Shown here one piece after another: positions 28,049-42,060 of a DNA stretch of 64,000 nt. Each line of letters begins with the position of its first letter. Position 1 is the stretch's first letter. The translations under genes were made by a program, and so were the position numbers. The DNA is from Rallus limicola (Eukaryota; Chordata; Aves; Gruiformes; Rallidae): the NCBI GenBank assembly GCA_022605955.1, contig JAKCOZ010000008.1:5520001-5584000 (forward strand). Direction: 5' to 3'. Under the pieces are notes generated by a model. The model had not been told where the DNA came from. It saw only the letters and a list, made by a program, of their open reading frames with translations, and searched no databases.

Positions 28049-28139
28049 AATGGAGGAGACCGTGAGAAATCTGCTACAGAGTCAAGGATCCCCAGGCCAG
28101 AATGGAGAAGGAACTGTCAATATCATGAAGGTATATCAG
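28049..28139 (+). CDS. NCKAP5: NCKAP5 internal coding exon (MEETVRNLLQSQ exon)
   Basis: This is an internal exon of Nck-associated protein 5, a large, mostly disordered protein first found as a partner of the NCK adaptor; its paralogue NCKAP5L is a centrosome and microtubule protein. The intron ends in a pyrimidine-rich run and 'ttctctag' at 28048. The exon's first base completes a codon begun upstream (AG|A, Arg, if as in mammals). It then reads MEETVRNLLQSQGSPGQ and continues to NIMKVYQ, 30 full codons ending in phase 0. MEETVRNLLQSQGSP and the VYQ end agree with mammalian NCKAP5 as I remember it; the stretch between (GQNGEG) differs. The peptide belongs to the N-terminal helical region. 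The ATG at 28050 is treated as an internal Met because it directly follows a splice acceptor and fits the continuous mammalian protein. An alternative donor after 28130 would remove VYQ. An alternative-start transcript cannot be excluded. Confidence 0.92.
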
Positions 28140-28145
28140 GTATTA
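28131..28145 (+). promoter_or_regulatory. NCKAP5: Tandem in-frame 5' splice sites, 9 nt apart
   Basis: The exon has two possible GT donors: AAG|GTATAT with the intron starting at 28131, and CAG|GTATTA with the intron starting at 28140. They differ by nine bases, so both keep frame and differ only by Val-Tyr-Gln. Neither has the usual G at intron position 5, so both are weak by consensus. The remembered mammalian protein contains VYQ before EKLSE, which favours the downstream site as the main one. Confidence 0.6.
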
Positions 28146-31100
28146 GTGACTTATTACCTGTTTTCTTGTGATAGAAAAGTTCTTTAAAACAAAAATTGCA
28201 TTACTGAAGTAACGTGTCTGGCATTGTTTCCTCTATTTATTAGTTACAGATACTTGTAAGTGGTGGTTGGTACCATCTGCATTTATGCAGGTGTTCTCTC
28301 ACTGCAGTTCAAGGCTTTTTATTTTTATTTTCATTGTGTTATCTGCAGTTCTTGCTCCTCACAGTTAACAGGGGACAGAAAAGCTAGACTATATAAGCAC
28401 TTAATATTTTAAGTAATATATTCCAGCATCTCTAGAAAACATGGATGGTTTTGACAACTTGACCTTCAGGTTGTGATGGATAATTTTATCCACTCATATT
28501 CATACTGGGTGGGAGGTTTCCATATCAAGCTCCATATCTTACCGCTGCTTGTGGCAGGTGCGTTTTATCAGCCTCAACTGGGGCAGAGTGGGAGTGTCTC
28601 AGGATAGAATTTAGGAGACCAAGGTCTTTAGAGGGTTTTTCAAAGGGAAAAGAGAGGTTTACCTTTTCCTGATGTACTGCTGTATTCTGGAAGCAGTGAA
28701 CCTGAGGTGGTGGAAAGCCTTTTTTAAGTGTCTGGAAACAAGTATGAGATACATCCCTGTTAATCGGATATTTTGCACACGAATTCTTAAAAAGAAAACC
28801 AAGGGTAATGAAGTCAGTCCTACCCTGTATCTTTTTAACCAGAATAAGCATTCCTTGTAAAGATATAAAATGCTGAAATAATCTATTAAAGTCTATACTA
28901 GGTAGTGATCCTTGAGATAAGACACTTTTCAAAAATTCTAGTTAGATTAGTCCATTCTTACAACCCAGGGATCAAAAATACAGCAATACAGCTAAACAAA
29001 AATCTATATTAAAGTGTATTTATCACTGTAATTAAATTTTCATTTTAAGCATGGATTGAAGGGAAAAGAATCTTTTAGATTAACCTTCCAAAATAGTATT
29101 TTTTTTCTGGTTAAAGTGATATTCTGTATAATTTAATTTCAGGATGAATTAAACTTTTTGTTGAAGTTATAATATAACATTGTGCTTTTAGAAACTGGTG
29201 ATAAATCTATTTTTCTCCTTCTGGGATGCAAAAAATGAAACTTGGTTCCCTCTTTTTGGTTCAGAGTTTAAATCTATACTTCTGCTCATGCCTGCCACCA
29301 CAGAGTGGATGTTCTGAAGTGGGTTTGGTGTCAGTCTCTCCTTTGAGTGGATTACCTGTCTGTCACAGATGGCTGGAATGATATTATTATCTGCTTTTCA
29401 GTATGCTGTCTTACCTTAGAAACCGCAGTAAGGTGATACCACAGTTAGGTTATAGCTTCTTTAGCTTTTGTTTTTGCACTTTCAACAAGAAAAACAATAC
29501 AGTATTTTGGTTTCAGTTGAATTGAGGGTTTTGAGTGTTAATCATGTTTCTTTTGAGATGAAAAAATAGCTATGGAGTCTTTTTAAATTTGAAATTTTGT
29601 GTGCTCCTGCCCTGGAGGGGAGGTAAATTAGTTATTCTGATTTCAGTGCTTGCAGATTCTGTGGGGATTTTTTTTCCTCCATGTTATGTTTCTTTTTTTT
29701 TTTACTTCCTTATTTTGAGAAAAGCTAGAATTTTGGTTTCTTGGTTTTTTTTGTTTCCCTTTGCAGTGATTCTGACATAGGCATTTATTGTCTCCTGCCA
29801 GCTAGGAGAATGGGTACCACGGTGTGTTTCCTGTAAAATCTCTTGCGTTTGTTTTCTGAGCAGCAAAAGAACAAGGCAGTTCTACCCAGTTAATAACAAG
29901 CAATGACCTAGTAAACCTAGCAAACTGCTATCTAAACCTGGTTGGTTTTTTTCCCTTCATTCTGGACATGGGGTTTGGTTTAAATCTGCTAGGTGGTATT
30001 CAAGGCTGACTCCCCAAACCTGAGCCTAGCTCTCTATATAGAGAGTGAAACCATCTGTGTCCCGGGATCTAAAGCACTCATACACCAGTTACTCTGTGGT
30101 TATTTTAAATGGTGTACTCCACATAGCAGCTTCTTCTCTTCTTGTTCTCTTCTGGTTCTTGGGAATGTTTTTTGCTCATGATATCAAAACCAGCTTGCTT
30201 TTTAAATTATTTTCATTTCTTTCATCTTGCCAATATGCAATTTTCTTTATTAATGACTTTTTCTTTCCTAGTTCATGACTCAAAAGCAGTATTTTTTTCT
30301 CTTTCCTGGAGGAATAGCTAGGGTCCTGCAGCATATACCAGTCACTGATTGGTAAACCAGGGCAAAAATATGGAACATTTCCATGAATATTGTTGTTTTT
30401 CTGGATCTCTTCAATTCATTCATCCTCACATCCCTTTTGTTCACTTTCATTACAAACTCAGATAGTTTAATTTTCAGGGAATTTTAAGGAACTTTTCTAT
30501 TCACATGCATAACTCTATATTCCTGCTCCCATATGGCTGCCTGCTATGTAGGTCAGAGATGCCTTCACTTGATGTGTGTTTGTTCCTCAGTTACACTGTA
30601 AAAGCTATGCAGGGTGATGTAGGCAGCAATCCCATGTAATAATAGAGGCTAGTACCTAAAAGGCTCTTCAGAACAAATACTTGGCAAAGAATTTGAGATC
30701 TGGAATGTTTACAGAGTATTTTAACATTGAAAAAACACATTAATAAAGTGTTACTGATACATGTTATTGAAACCAGCTGTCTGGAAATCATGGAAAACTA
30801 ATCTAAATACAAGAATAATTTTTTTGTAAATGCTGTGTCCAGGTTTGTCAAGAGGCATCAACATGGAAATAAAAGCATTTCATTTGTATCTTTCCAAATG
30901 CATTTGGACAGGTTTTTGATGTATTTGTATGGACAGTTCAGAAGTGGGAGCAGATCTTGAATGTACAATGTAGGTAATGTTTCTTAGAAACACTGATGTA
31001 CTTGGTTTTTTGGGAACACAATAACCATATTATCATCCTGTATTTGTAAGTGAAGTGTAGATGTAAGCAAACAAGAAAAAATATTTTTATTATCTCGGTT

Positions 31101-32217
31101 CCAAGCAATATATGTATCTTCATATACATACACAAAACTCATTGAATATATAAATAGTAAAATTAATTTGAAATCTCTACATCCTCTACAGTCAAAGTCA
31201 GCTTATAGAATGTATTCTGAGTCATACCTGTTCTCTGTGATTACCATGATATGATCAGAATTATATGATAAGTACTGGGTGAGGCTGGGTATCACATTTT
31301 ACCATGGTTTCACAGCCATGTATTTCTTAAGAAATGAAAACATGACCTAGACAATCTCCAGTGTGACTTAGCAGCATATGTCCCATATTCTCTGACACCA
31401 TGGTAAGTTGGTTTTAGTGTCTGAAGCCTGTTCAAATTAATATCTGAATAGTCATAAAAGATACCTCTGTGCAATAAACGCTTTTGATCTATTGACCGTT
31501 GTCTACATATTTGTTTTTTTACAAATCTAATTATTGTTCTGGGATGTATGAAATTGAGTTCTTATTATAATATCAATATGCCTGACTCCAGAATAAATAT
31601 TCTTGCTAATGAACATTAAATGTCGCGTAGTGATCATGTTAGAAGAATAATAATAAGATGGAGCCCAGAGCTTGCAGTATTATTGCAATACTGTGTTAGG
31701 TCTTGCTGGCATTCTTACTTGAAGCAAAATATTCTAACCCCCTTCCATAGAGATAACTGCCCTATGGAAATTTAATTTGCTGGACTTACAGATGGATTAT
31801 GTGATTTCTTTAGGGTAAATGAATTTAGAAGCAGGATTGTGAATACAATTCTCCTCTGCTATCATTTTACATAATAATAACTGAGGGAAGATTTGTAATG
31901 GATGCTCACATAAATATAGACAAGAATATGTGATGTGCATTGCTGTGAACCATCATACAGCTTGCTTAAGTTTACTTGCTAAACGGCTCTAGTATGCAAG
32001 AGCTTTTATGATGTTTCTAAAACTTATGTCCACTTAAAAGTAAGACCATGAAAAGCCAAACCTATACAGCGTATGTGGCTTTTGTTCTCATTCAAAACAC
32101 AAATACTGTATCTAAGAAGCAAGGTGATCCCCAGAAATAACTGTGAGCTGTACTTGAACCCAAGACATTAAAACAAGCACCCCACAGTTTCCTTCCTATG
32201 TTTATAGTTTGAATCAA

Positions 32218-32246
32218 AGGGTTTTTTCCAACCTAAATGATTCTGA
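32218..32246 (+). mobile_element. Short CR1 3'-tail remnant
   Basis: 'ttccaacctaaatgattctg' resembles the last bases of a CR1 element. Only about 30 bases are recognisable and the octamer array is lost, so this may be a heavily truncated copy or chance resemblance. Confidence 0.5.
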
Positions 32247-35200
32247 GTTTGTCCTTGTAATGTGGATATCAAAAGCAAGAGTCCCTTTCCTCTTTGATCA
32301 CAACTCTGAATGTCTAGGTAGAGTCCTACTTGATTATATGCAAAATCTTTCAAGATTTTTTTTAACTCATTTTTGACTTTATGTCAGTGTCCAGTGAGCA
32401 AAATTGATGAGGAAGGGTTTGTTTTAAGTTCATAGTTCATTATAATTCTGGAATTGTCAACACGTGCTAAAGCTCAGGACAGATATGGTGCAGTCAAATC
32501 TGCTGTTTAAAGACTGGTTTTGATTCTTTGCTACAAATTTCTCCATTTCCTTGGGCAAATTAACTTTATCTGTCCAACTTTAACCTTTGTCTGAAAAAGG
32601 ATAACATATCATTTAATCTCAGGTATATTTAAGTTGTCATCTGTGCTGCTTCTGTGATAACACGAACTGTTATATGTACTGATCCAGATAATAGAGATTT
32701 TTATTTTTTTTTAAAAGGCTTTTCATATTTCATTGTAAACTTGGAAAAGGCTTACTACCCCCAAGGAGTTTGCTTAACATATTAATACTTTTAATAGAAA
32801 AGGACTCAATTTCAGAGTGGAGCTTGGATGGTTTTCAGGTGGGGCTATCCCGTCTTCTGTTACGAAATAAGGAAGGGAGTTTTTACTGTTGGGAATTTGG
32901 GCATTTTGACACATGAATTTCTATGAAAAACTAAGGGAAATAACTCAGGACTGCAAGGGTTGTAAAGTTTTCAGAACCCCAGTGTTGCTTCTTTGAGATT
33001 TGCACTCCAACCAAAATACCTGCTGTGGGAGCCAGGCACACTGATCTGATCAGCAGGAACTGAAATCTTGGGGTTTAGGCAGCCTGAAGCCCACCCCAGC
33101 TAAATTCACAGGCCCAGTCATCCCTCAAGTTCTGTGCCAGGCCGGAGTGTCTCTGACTGTGCTTGTTCACCGGCTGGCATGGTGTAAATTATGTTTTAGC
33201 AGAAGGGATTTCCATCATGGTGGAACATGCAGAGAGAGAGATAGTACAGATTCAAGAGGGGAAAGATAGGAGTAACGGGGTAGGGAGTTTGTCCAGGAGA
33301 ACCATCCCTGTGCTGAGGTCAGTGCTTTTGATTCTACACCAAGTCTGGCTCAAAGACTCAATGGGGATTACAGGTAGCCCTAAAACGTAAGGCACTTTCT
33401 CACTTTTCTTTGGCCCTGAGTGCAACAGGGAAGAGCAACTTGATTCCTTCCATTTCTTTCTGAAAGTGGTATGTGCCTGTCTCAGTTTTGCTTCTGTGCT
33501 CATTTTGGCACCCATCTGATTACACTGACATCAAAGTGGTCGCAGACAGTTTGAGCAATTGCAGCTTAAACGTTGGGATGGGCTCTTCTCACCAAGTAAT
33601 TGCTACTACTGTGGTTCAGCTCTGTTCTTTTTCTCACTCTGGAGAGATCACAAGATTTTGAGAAATAATGACTTCAGAAGAGATTTCTCAAGCGTTAGTG
33701 TGCACCATGAGAAGAATGGCACACAGCTTCATGGGACACATCTATCCCATTTGCAGGGCATCACCACCAGTGCAATCATTAACTCACACAGCAGCTTCAT
33801 GGGAGGATTCAGTTCCATTTCCTGCCCTTTTGCTGGATATAAATGTGTGTACGTGTTCCTGCCTTACCCAAAGCTAAGAAAGATTTATCTTTAAAGACTC
33901 TGTACTAATAACTGCAATACAAAGATAAAATAATTCCAGTTCTACAAGACTTCTAACTCTCAGTCATGAGTCTGGTAGTGTTTTGCCAGTTGCTTTCTGA
34001 AGCAGGTGTCAGAGAGGTGTGACTGCATAAGTGGTACAGGCACATTTCAGGTGGCATTGTTGGCCAGATCAACCTGATTTTTTTGTCTGCGTGCTTTATG
34101 AGACACAAATGGGGAAAGGTTGTTGTGACTGTCAGTTCTAATTTGCACAGCCGTTGGTGTCAACAGCTCTTTCATGAGAAGAAAAACCATATATTGGCAA
34201 TATAATTTTATCTTAAAACAAAACTATACAAGCTTAATGTTCAGGCCATTGATATGTAGCATTTTATACATAGGGCATGGCCATGAATTGAAAATACGGC
34301 ACAAGTTGAATTCCCCAGCTGAAATCCAGATAGGAGTGTTAATGATAACTTTTATTGCAGAAAAAGGAAATATATCCTTAAAATTAAACTTAGATCTCTG
34401 GATTGAAAGTGCACACAGGAGACTGCATCAACCAGGCCTCCTGAGCTACTAGGGAGAAGATTTTAGCAGTTTTCTGCCTCCTGGAGGGCAGAAGAGGAGC
34501 CACCTGTACTCACAGGAGCTCCACCAGGAATCCTGATCTTTCAAGCACACAAGTGTTTGGTGTTGGACTGCTTTTCCGTACAGAAAAATCCAGGGCTATC
34601 TCAGTAACAGTGAATTCCTTAGGGCTTTTCTGGTACTTTTCCACCCTCGTGCAAAAATTCTGGTGCAGGGAATTTGTTCAAGGAACACATGTGCAAGTAT
34701 TTGTTCTGGTTTTGATTGTTTGTAATGCAGTAACAAAGGAACGGAGTTCTGTCTAACACAGTGAAGCCTCATAACTGAAATGTGCCATTTGTATGCCTGT
34801 CCTGGAAAACAAGCTGTTCTTTCCTTCCTAGAATCCTCTACAGTGAAGGCTGATTGATGATACTATCATGTGTTATACAGATTATGATTCTCATTTACAT
34901 TTTCCTCTACAATATAATGTTTCTCTTTTTTGCTGTATCTTTTCTTATAGTTCTTTCTTTGGAAAAATTCACAAAAATCAGCCCAAATGCATTGCCTGAA
35001 CCCTATACATATGAAACAGGCATAATGGACAGTCAGAGGCACTCTTTGAAAAGTAAGATGGTGATGTGGTTCACAGCTTGGCTGACACAGGTCATCCCAG
35101 CGCACACAGGGACTTCCCATTTATGCACAGCAGGTTGTCTGCGACCTTAATTTTGCCCCTAATGGTGTTATTCTGGTCAATTTTTTCCTAATTCAGAAGA

Positions 35201-38200
35201 TGTCTTTGAGAGAAAAGAGTCTAACTGTACCATGCCTCTGCTTGGTAGGCCTAAGGGACTGGACTAACCTCTTGGAATTTATAGCAAATACCAGTTTTAA
35301 GATAATCTATGCTGCTTGGAGAGATGCTGGTATCTTTGGATGTGAAGGCTAACTTGCTGCTCTTTACGTGCAGGTATTCATCACACAGGTCAAATCAGGG
35401 CTACCAGGAGCTACCACAGGCTGAGGGCAGCTCACCCTGTGTGCAGGGCTGCTGCGGCACACGGGCGTGGGACCCAGCGCCACATCCAGCCCCACTGTGT
35501 ATCTCAGCAGAGCAGTGAGATGCCCAGGGAGTTGTTGTCTCCCATCTGGCAACTGCTTTTAGAGCTCTCAGGTCTGCAGTGTGACTGCTGACTCTTGGCC
35601 AAGGAAGGTTTTAGTAAGGGGGTTTTGCCTCTCCGTAGCCTATCCAGATTCCTGCCAGGATCCAGACATCCCTTCTTGGCCTGACACATTATTGCCTGCC
35701 CTAGTCTGGTATTGAAGAGGCTCTGGTTGGGCAGGAGGGTCCAGCAAGTAAATAAGAAGCATTTTTATCTATCTAACCCTTGACTTTTTCTAAGTAAGGT
35801 TAATAAATAAGAAATACTAAATAGAAATAATTCACTGCATTCACCTATCTAGCAACAGAAGTGTTGGGACAGAAAACTTACAAAACCAGTTTGTATTCCC
35901 TGGTATCCCAAGGCTGAGTCTTATATGTGGACAAATAATTTACTCTCTCCCTATTTCCACATTGCCATTAAAGTTATTGTTCATTATCTAATTCGAACTG
36001 TAATTCATTTATGTTTTCAAACTAACAGAAAGCAATGCTAATTTTTAGATTTTTAAAACTAGGAAGAAAAAAAAGAGCTTACTTTCTGAGGGGAGAAAAA
36101 TATGTTGTATTTATTCACAAATATTCGCTCTTTGGAAATTATTTTAACAGAATAATGCACGTAGCAGTGTATCAGTGTACTTAGTTTTAAAAGAATGTGC
36201 ACTGCTAATCAAGAAAAGTGTTTTAATTTCAGTTAAATATATTTAATTTAAGCTGTAATAATCTACTGGAAAAGTTGGAAGTTTTGATCTGGTCCAGAAT
36301 GGTAATTCCTACATTTTATTTTTGTGTGAACGTGCATTCTGAGCTTCTTTCACAAGTTTTCCTGACAAGACTGACAGACAAGCCAACCTCTTCCTGACAT
36401 TTGCAAAATATAGCCTGAGTATGTAAAAATATACTCGGTGTTTTTCCTGATCCTGCACTTGTGCTCATGAGGAGAACTAGTCAGTACATTCCTATCATTC
36501 CAAAATACTAGTTAATACTCATCTTCAGTATGAGTATAAAGTGTCCTTTAGAGCTTCTTTGTGGTATTCCCTAAAAAGACCGTTAATGGAAAACAGGATC
36601 TTAGGAGAAGCTAGCATTTAGGAGGCTTTCTGGTAGCAAAAATACCCCAAAAAATCCAAAACAAAGACCGCCCTCAAAGTTATTAGTTTCATTTTAAAGA
36701 GAGTAATTTGGCTTTCATCCAGGTAGTTAAAAAACATTATTAAAAGAAAAAAGCTGCAAAGGGAAGAAAAATTGGCAATTTCTAGCAATTTAAATCCAGG
36801 GTAATTCTATTGCCTTAATTGCTGTCACATAAAATTTAATTTTCAGAATATTTTGTCTTGTTTGTACTTCAGTCTAAGGTACATGTTTTAATACTGTCAT
36901 TTTAGTCAAGTGTAGTTATTTTAATACTTAAAAAGACCTTCAGGAAAGTTTAAATGGTACATACATGTTTCCTGGGAGGAAAGACGATGACTTTAATTGT
37001 GGTACTGTAATGAACCATTTTATAAGAGAATATCAGCATGAAAAAGGACACTGTATATTCTTCTCGTCATAGCATATATACTTGTAGTAAGAAGGAACAG
37101 CTTAGCTTCTAGAACAGTGTTTTTTTCTGCTGGTAACTTTGCTATTGGGTCTAGCTGAAGGCTTCCACTTTGAAAAGGCACTGGAGCAGGCAACCCGGTG
37201 AGCTACTGCCGCCACCATGCCTGGAACCTGCCTTGGAAGATTCACCTCCAGAATGGTCAGGCTTTGATTGTGTTTTCTGACAGACAGAGTGCCTGGGGCA
37301 GGGTGCTGTTGATAATGTCAATATCCATTCACTAAAGACAGGATGGTGACAACAGCAGTTTTCGGTCCCAAGGTTAGTGCAGTTTGCTTTGACACCGCAG
37401 GCTGACATTCAGCAGGGGACCTGAAGCTCCATCTACTCTTACTGATCTGTTAAGTGCCCTTAACAGTGAACTTCAGCGTGAAGGTTTTATTCTCCAACAG
37501 TCCTTTTTGATCCCAACTTTTTCAAAAGAAGTAGATGTTTCTGATGCATAGAACAGCCAATAAAAGTATCATCAGGAAATTTATTAATGTTACCGCAGAA
37601 CTGTTCAATAGGGGTGATAGCTTGTACCAGGGAGAAGTGTTTTGAGTGAAGAATAAAATGTAGTACATTTAGATTGATATGTGAGTGGTAGGAGGCTCAT
37701 ATCAGAAACATAAAGTACTTTGTTCTCTTATCCATCACATGTATTTAATCTAGGGAGTGTTGCTGCTCACTCTGTTCAGTTAGTAAGTGAAATACAGAGA
37801 TGAAAAAGAAGAATTCTGTGTATTTTTTCCTGACAACGGTAATGTTAAAGTGTGAACAATTTGGGATGTTTCTGTGAAATTTTGTGATATATGTACATTC
37901 TTTTATTTTCCTTCAATTTTTGGTCAGCTTGTTCTGAACAAAAGCTGTTAGCTAAACAAAAATATATTATTATTACCCTTGCTGGTTTGCTGTCTATAGC
38001 AAAGCTGTATTTTAGTCCATCCTTCCACTAGGAGAAAATAAAGCATGAGAAAACAACTGAATACATAGAAGTTAAAAAAGTAGAACCAGAAGTCATGTTT
38101 GTAGCCTTACACTCAGAGATAACTGATTGCACTGTCTAGTTGCACATTTTTAGAATTTTTTTTTTTTTCCCACTCTTAATTTATTTGGTCCATTACAGCT

Positions 38201-38245
38201 TTTTTTCCAGACCTGTGTCATGGTGTTTAATGGGATTCCCATTAG

Positions 38246-38303
38246 GAATCACAGAATTGTAGGGGTTGAAAGAGACCTTAATAGATCATGGGGTCCAACC
38301 CCA
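38246..38303 (-). mobile_element. CR1 LINE 3'-end fragment
   Basis: 'gaatcacagaattgtagggg' and 'ttgaaagagacc' followed by 'gatcatggggtccaacccc' are the reverse complement of a CR1 3' end. The match stops at an A-rich '(aaat)n' stretch. Confidence 0.8.
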
Positions 38304-39980
38304 AAAATAAATAAATATTATTTTTAAAAGTTACAGATGTAATAGACATATTCAGGTCACAGTGATATCAGTGACTACTCCTGTACCAAGCATCTTGCAG
38401 GAAACACTTTGTGATTCATCAGTCATATATTCACACTCCTCTGACTTAACATACAAGTATCTTTTATACATCTCAGGTTTCACTGAATCAAATGGATTAT
38501 AAAGCACATTAGAAGACAGAGCAAACTTTCAAAGGGCATATTTAAGAGGGATTGATCCATAGTAAACAGATGTAATTATGATTAAGGAAAAAAAGTTTAT
38601 CGTGGGTGGAGAGAGGGGAGGAAGCTGCCACTGGGAAACAATTTTAACCTTTTTGGAATTTTAAGTCAGTAGTTCTTGGAGCAATTGGTGCCTTTTTCAG
38701 CTTGTGCAATCAGACTGAGCACCTTGTGCATAGCTTGGGGCTGTTTTTTCATTAAAGTACAAAGAAACTCTCTGCAGTTTTTATCTACATCAACAGTCTG
38801 AAAATTCTCGTTTCCTATCGCTCTCTCTCAGTGAAAAATAGTCCTGAAGACTGGGAGGCCTGCAGTGAAATAACACTGAAAGTACATCACCTAAGAATAT
38901 ATCAAGACTATAGAATGACCTTGCAAGAAAAAACGTTCACAATTTATTATACATAAATAAGTCTCTATATGGATTGGTAAATTGTAGTTTAGGTTTGGAG
39001 GTTAAGACTCTGTCTGTATTAGAGCAGGAAAGAGCATTTAAGGTGTGGTGTAGTGTACCTGGATCACCAAATTCAGTCACTAAAATAGAACTATTTAGTA
39101 AATATCAATTAGAAAGTCCAGTGGAAGCTCCTGAGACACCATGGGGAAGTGCTTGGATGCTGAGTTAGCCACTTCAGTATTGATGGGATTCTTGGATGCA
39201 TGTAACCATTGCTTCTCTGTATCACCTGTTAATAACTACATTGTGAATAATTTGGGTTTTTTTTCCTCAAATAAAGGATTCTGAGGAGTCTTAAACAGAT
39301 TAATGAGGTTAATCTTATAATTAATATTCTTTATATATCTTACATATATTTTTTTCTTGTGTTCAACATGATTACAGTATGTTTTTGGAAAACTGCAGGC
39401 GTGACTCTCAGAGAATTTGAATTTGCAATCATTGTGAATCCATTGTCACTACTAAATTTCAGAAGTTGAAGAATGAAAAGGAATTCAGAAAACAAACAAC
39501 ACTTGGGCATTGCAATCTGACACCCCAAATTGAAATAGAAATCATTTGTATCTTTGCCACATTGCATCTGAAACACTTCACTTCTCTGGAGGACTTGAGT
39601 TTTTATATCATGAAAATGATCGTTAGCTTCTATGAGCAAAGATGTCATCTCTAATTATTACTTACAATTTCCAGACAAGCAGTTCATGTCATCCAACGCT
39701 CATTGGGAGAAATCAGCATTTCAAAGGTCTTGATCTTTTAACTCTGGTTTGGTTCAAGCAGACTTTTGTCATGTGTCCTTGTGAAAGATTGCTGGTTATT
39801 ATCAGCCCTGCAGGGGCCAGATCCAGTTCTACCACGATGAGATTATGCTGTGTTGTATTATTATTGCCACTTGTCTGGTCAACTTTGCAATACCTCTGTT
39901 GTTCAGGAACCTCCCCTGGGTATCCTGTTCCAGTGACCATATGACCACCCTAAAGGGATAAAAATGGTCTTTTCATCATG

Positions 39981-40116
39981 CCACTTCCAAGAAGAGTCTG
40001 GCTCCATCTCCTCTTATCCCTGCAGCAGATACCTTTCTGTGCGGTTGGTTCCCAGCCTCTACTGGTGCACCCCGAGATTGCTCCCCCAGGGCAGGACCCT
40101 GAATTTCCCCTTGCTG
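39981..40116 (-). mobile_element. Diverged internal CR1 fragment
   Basis: 'gaagagtctggctccatctc' is a common motif of the minus strand of avian CR1, and 'gattgctcccccagggcagg' with 'accctgaatttccccttgct' resembles the minus strand of its more 5' region. The sequence normally lying between these two blocks is mostly absent, so this is either a copy with an internal deletion or two overlapping relics. Overlapping ORFs here are by-products. Confidence 0.5.
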
Positions 40117-42015
40117 AGAGCTGGGGCAGGTGCTGTGCTGTCTCTGTTTGGCCTCTCCTGTGGAAACCTGTCTGCTGCTGAGCAGTGTTAATGATTTCTG
40201 GTTTCTTAAAGGCGGCTTCTTGAGTAGGTAGCTCCTGCATTGTAAAACCTCAAATTAGGAAAAACTGGAACATGAGTTACCTGGAGAACTATATCATCAT
40301 TCATAGCATGTATTTCTTTTTGCTACCAGAGAACAGCCCTTATTCCAACCATGTTTTTCACTGTAAAAAGAAAATCTGGAATAGATTTCTGCCTGCTACC
40401 TTCCTTATTCTTTGTATCATCTGACATTTACTCTTCTTGGTTTGAAAGTTCATAGTTACAAATTGAAATATTTTAAAGTAAGTTCATTTTTTTTTCCAAT
40501 TTTTTTTCTTTGTGCATGTAATTCCTATGAAGCATCTTATGAAAGGAGAAAGGGCAAAGAACAGACTCATGGTACTGCCAATAGAACTTTAAAACTACAA
40601 TGATTTCTGAAATAAAAATGGTTAAGAAATAGCTACGTGGCCCTGAGACCTGTGTCTGTTGCTTGGAAAGGTGACAAGGAAAGGCACCCCAATGACTAAC
40701 TCAGTGCACAGGTGGTCAGCAGCCTTTTGCCTTCCTCGGGGGGAAGGAGGAGACAGTTTCTGAAATAGGCAGTTTGGTCTCTTATCTTGTGAAAGCTTCC
40801 ATATGATCTTTTCTGTTGCTATAGTTACTTCTTTTGTTTATAAACAGTGAAACACCTGTTTGGTATTCTGAAAGGTGGGCAGAAGGGAGAAGATTGACTT
40901 TAAATTCTACATATTTCTTTACATTCTACAAATTCCAATAAATTATCATTTGGAATTTCAGCTCTCTCTAGTATATTGTTCTTTCTTTTGTTTATTAGTG
41001 GAAAGGGGGAGGATTATACTGCTCCTTCCGGCTTCATCTAACCGAAAACCAGCTTTCTGATAAGTCCCAGTCAGGTCACTGCGTTGTACAGCTTCATAGA
41101 TCAATGTCTGCAGTGATTTATGTCTTCACATTGATTCTAGAAAGCTTGCCATTTCCAGAGCGCAGGGTCTGCTTTCAGCTGTTGTTTTCTGTTGGCTATG
41201 GGGCCCATAGTGTTGGATCAAAGGGTTCATCATCAGCACGCTATTTGTTTGATTTATAGAACAAACTGAATACTTGGAAATAATGGTCAGGGCAGGATGT
41301 CATTTTAGATCTGCAGAAGACTGTTGGTTTCAGCAAACCAGTGACAGTTTAAACCCACATGAGAAGCTTATACAATGTGGGACTTGATTGTAAGTTTCTC
41401 ATTAATTCTGTGGGAATAGGTTTACAGTGAGCAGCATAACCCTGGTTTCTGCTTAGTAAAACTTGAATATTTAATATTTTTATTGTCTCTTTGTTGACAT
41501 AGAGAGTTAGAGATACAGATGAGCCTTTACTATAGAATGCTCATTCGGCTGCTGTGTTTGCATCCTCTTGTGGAACTGACATGTGGCTTGAACTCTTACT
41601 GGTCTGGGGAGACTAAGAACTAGGTTGTTGGCTTGGTATTTTTACCTCTCCAGCTTACTTCCAGAACGTTTCCATGTCACCTTTTCACAGAAACGAAACT
41701 GCATTGATCAGCAGAATAGTACTTGCTCTGCCTTTGCTGGAATTCTGACCTGGAGAATATTTTGCTGTTGAGGTTGAAAACCCAGCCTTCCATCAATTGT
41801 GCAGTATGTGAGGCATAAAGCAGGGACTGTTTAGAAGATTCAAAATATGTTCTTTACTTGAAGTAACACAAGAAGATTAGGAATCTAGGGAAAAAAAGGG
41901 AATAAGCTGGTCAACGAAGTGTTTTATGTCAATGCAGTCATCAGGGCAACCAAAGGGAAAATGGTTTAATGGCTCTTTTACACATACTTGATCGTTGCAC
42001 CAGTGAGTAGCAAGC

Positions 42016-42060
42016 AAAAAAAACCCAACCAACGAAAAAAAAAAAACAACCCAAAACCCA
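42016..42060. repeat. A-rich low-complexity stretch
   Basis: Runs of A interspersed with C, of the 'caaaa' and 'ccaacc' kind, with twelve consecutive A near 42036. No source element is recognisable next to it. Confidence 0.8.

Noticed and set aside
28050..28052. ATG as an NCKAP5 translation start
   Set aside because: It directly follows a splice acceptor plus one base, and the remembered mammalian protein continues upstream with Arg, so it is better read as an internal Met.
33559..33894. 111-codon + strand ORF near 33.6 kb
   Set aside because: It overlaps two other ORFs in different frames and has no recognisable domain; treated as chance.
39642..40240. Cluster of ORFs of 67 to 100 codons on both strands
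   Set aside because: They overlap each other, partly coincide with a diverged CR1 fragment and show no recognised protein family.
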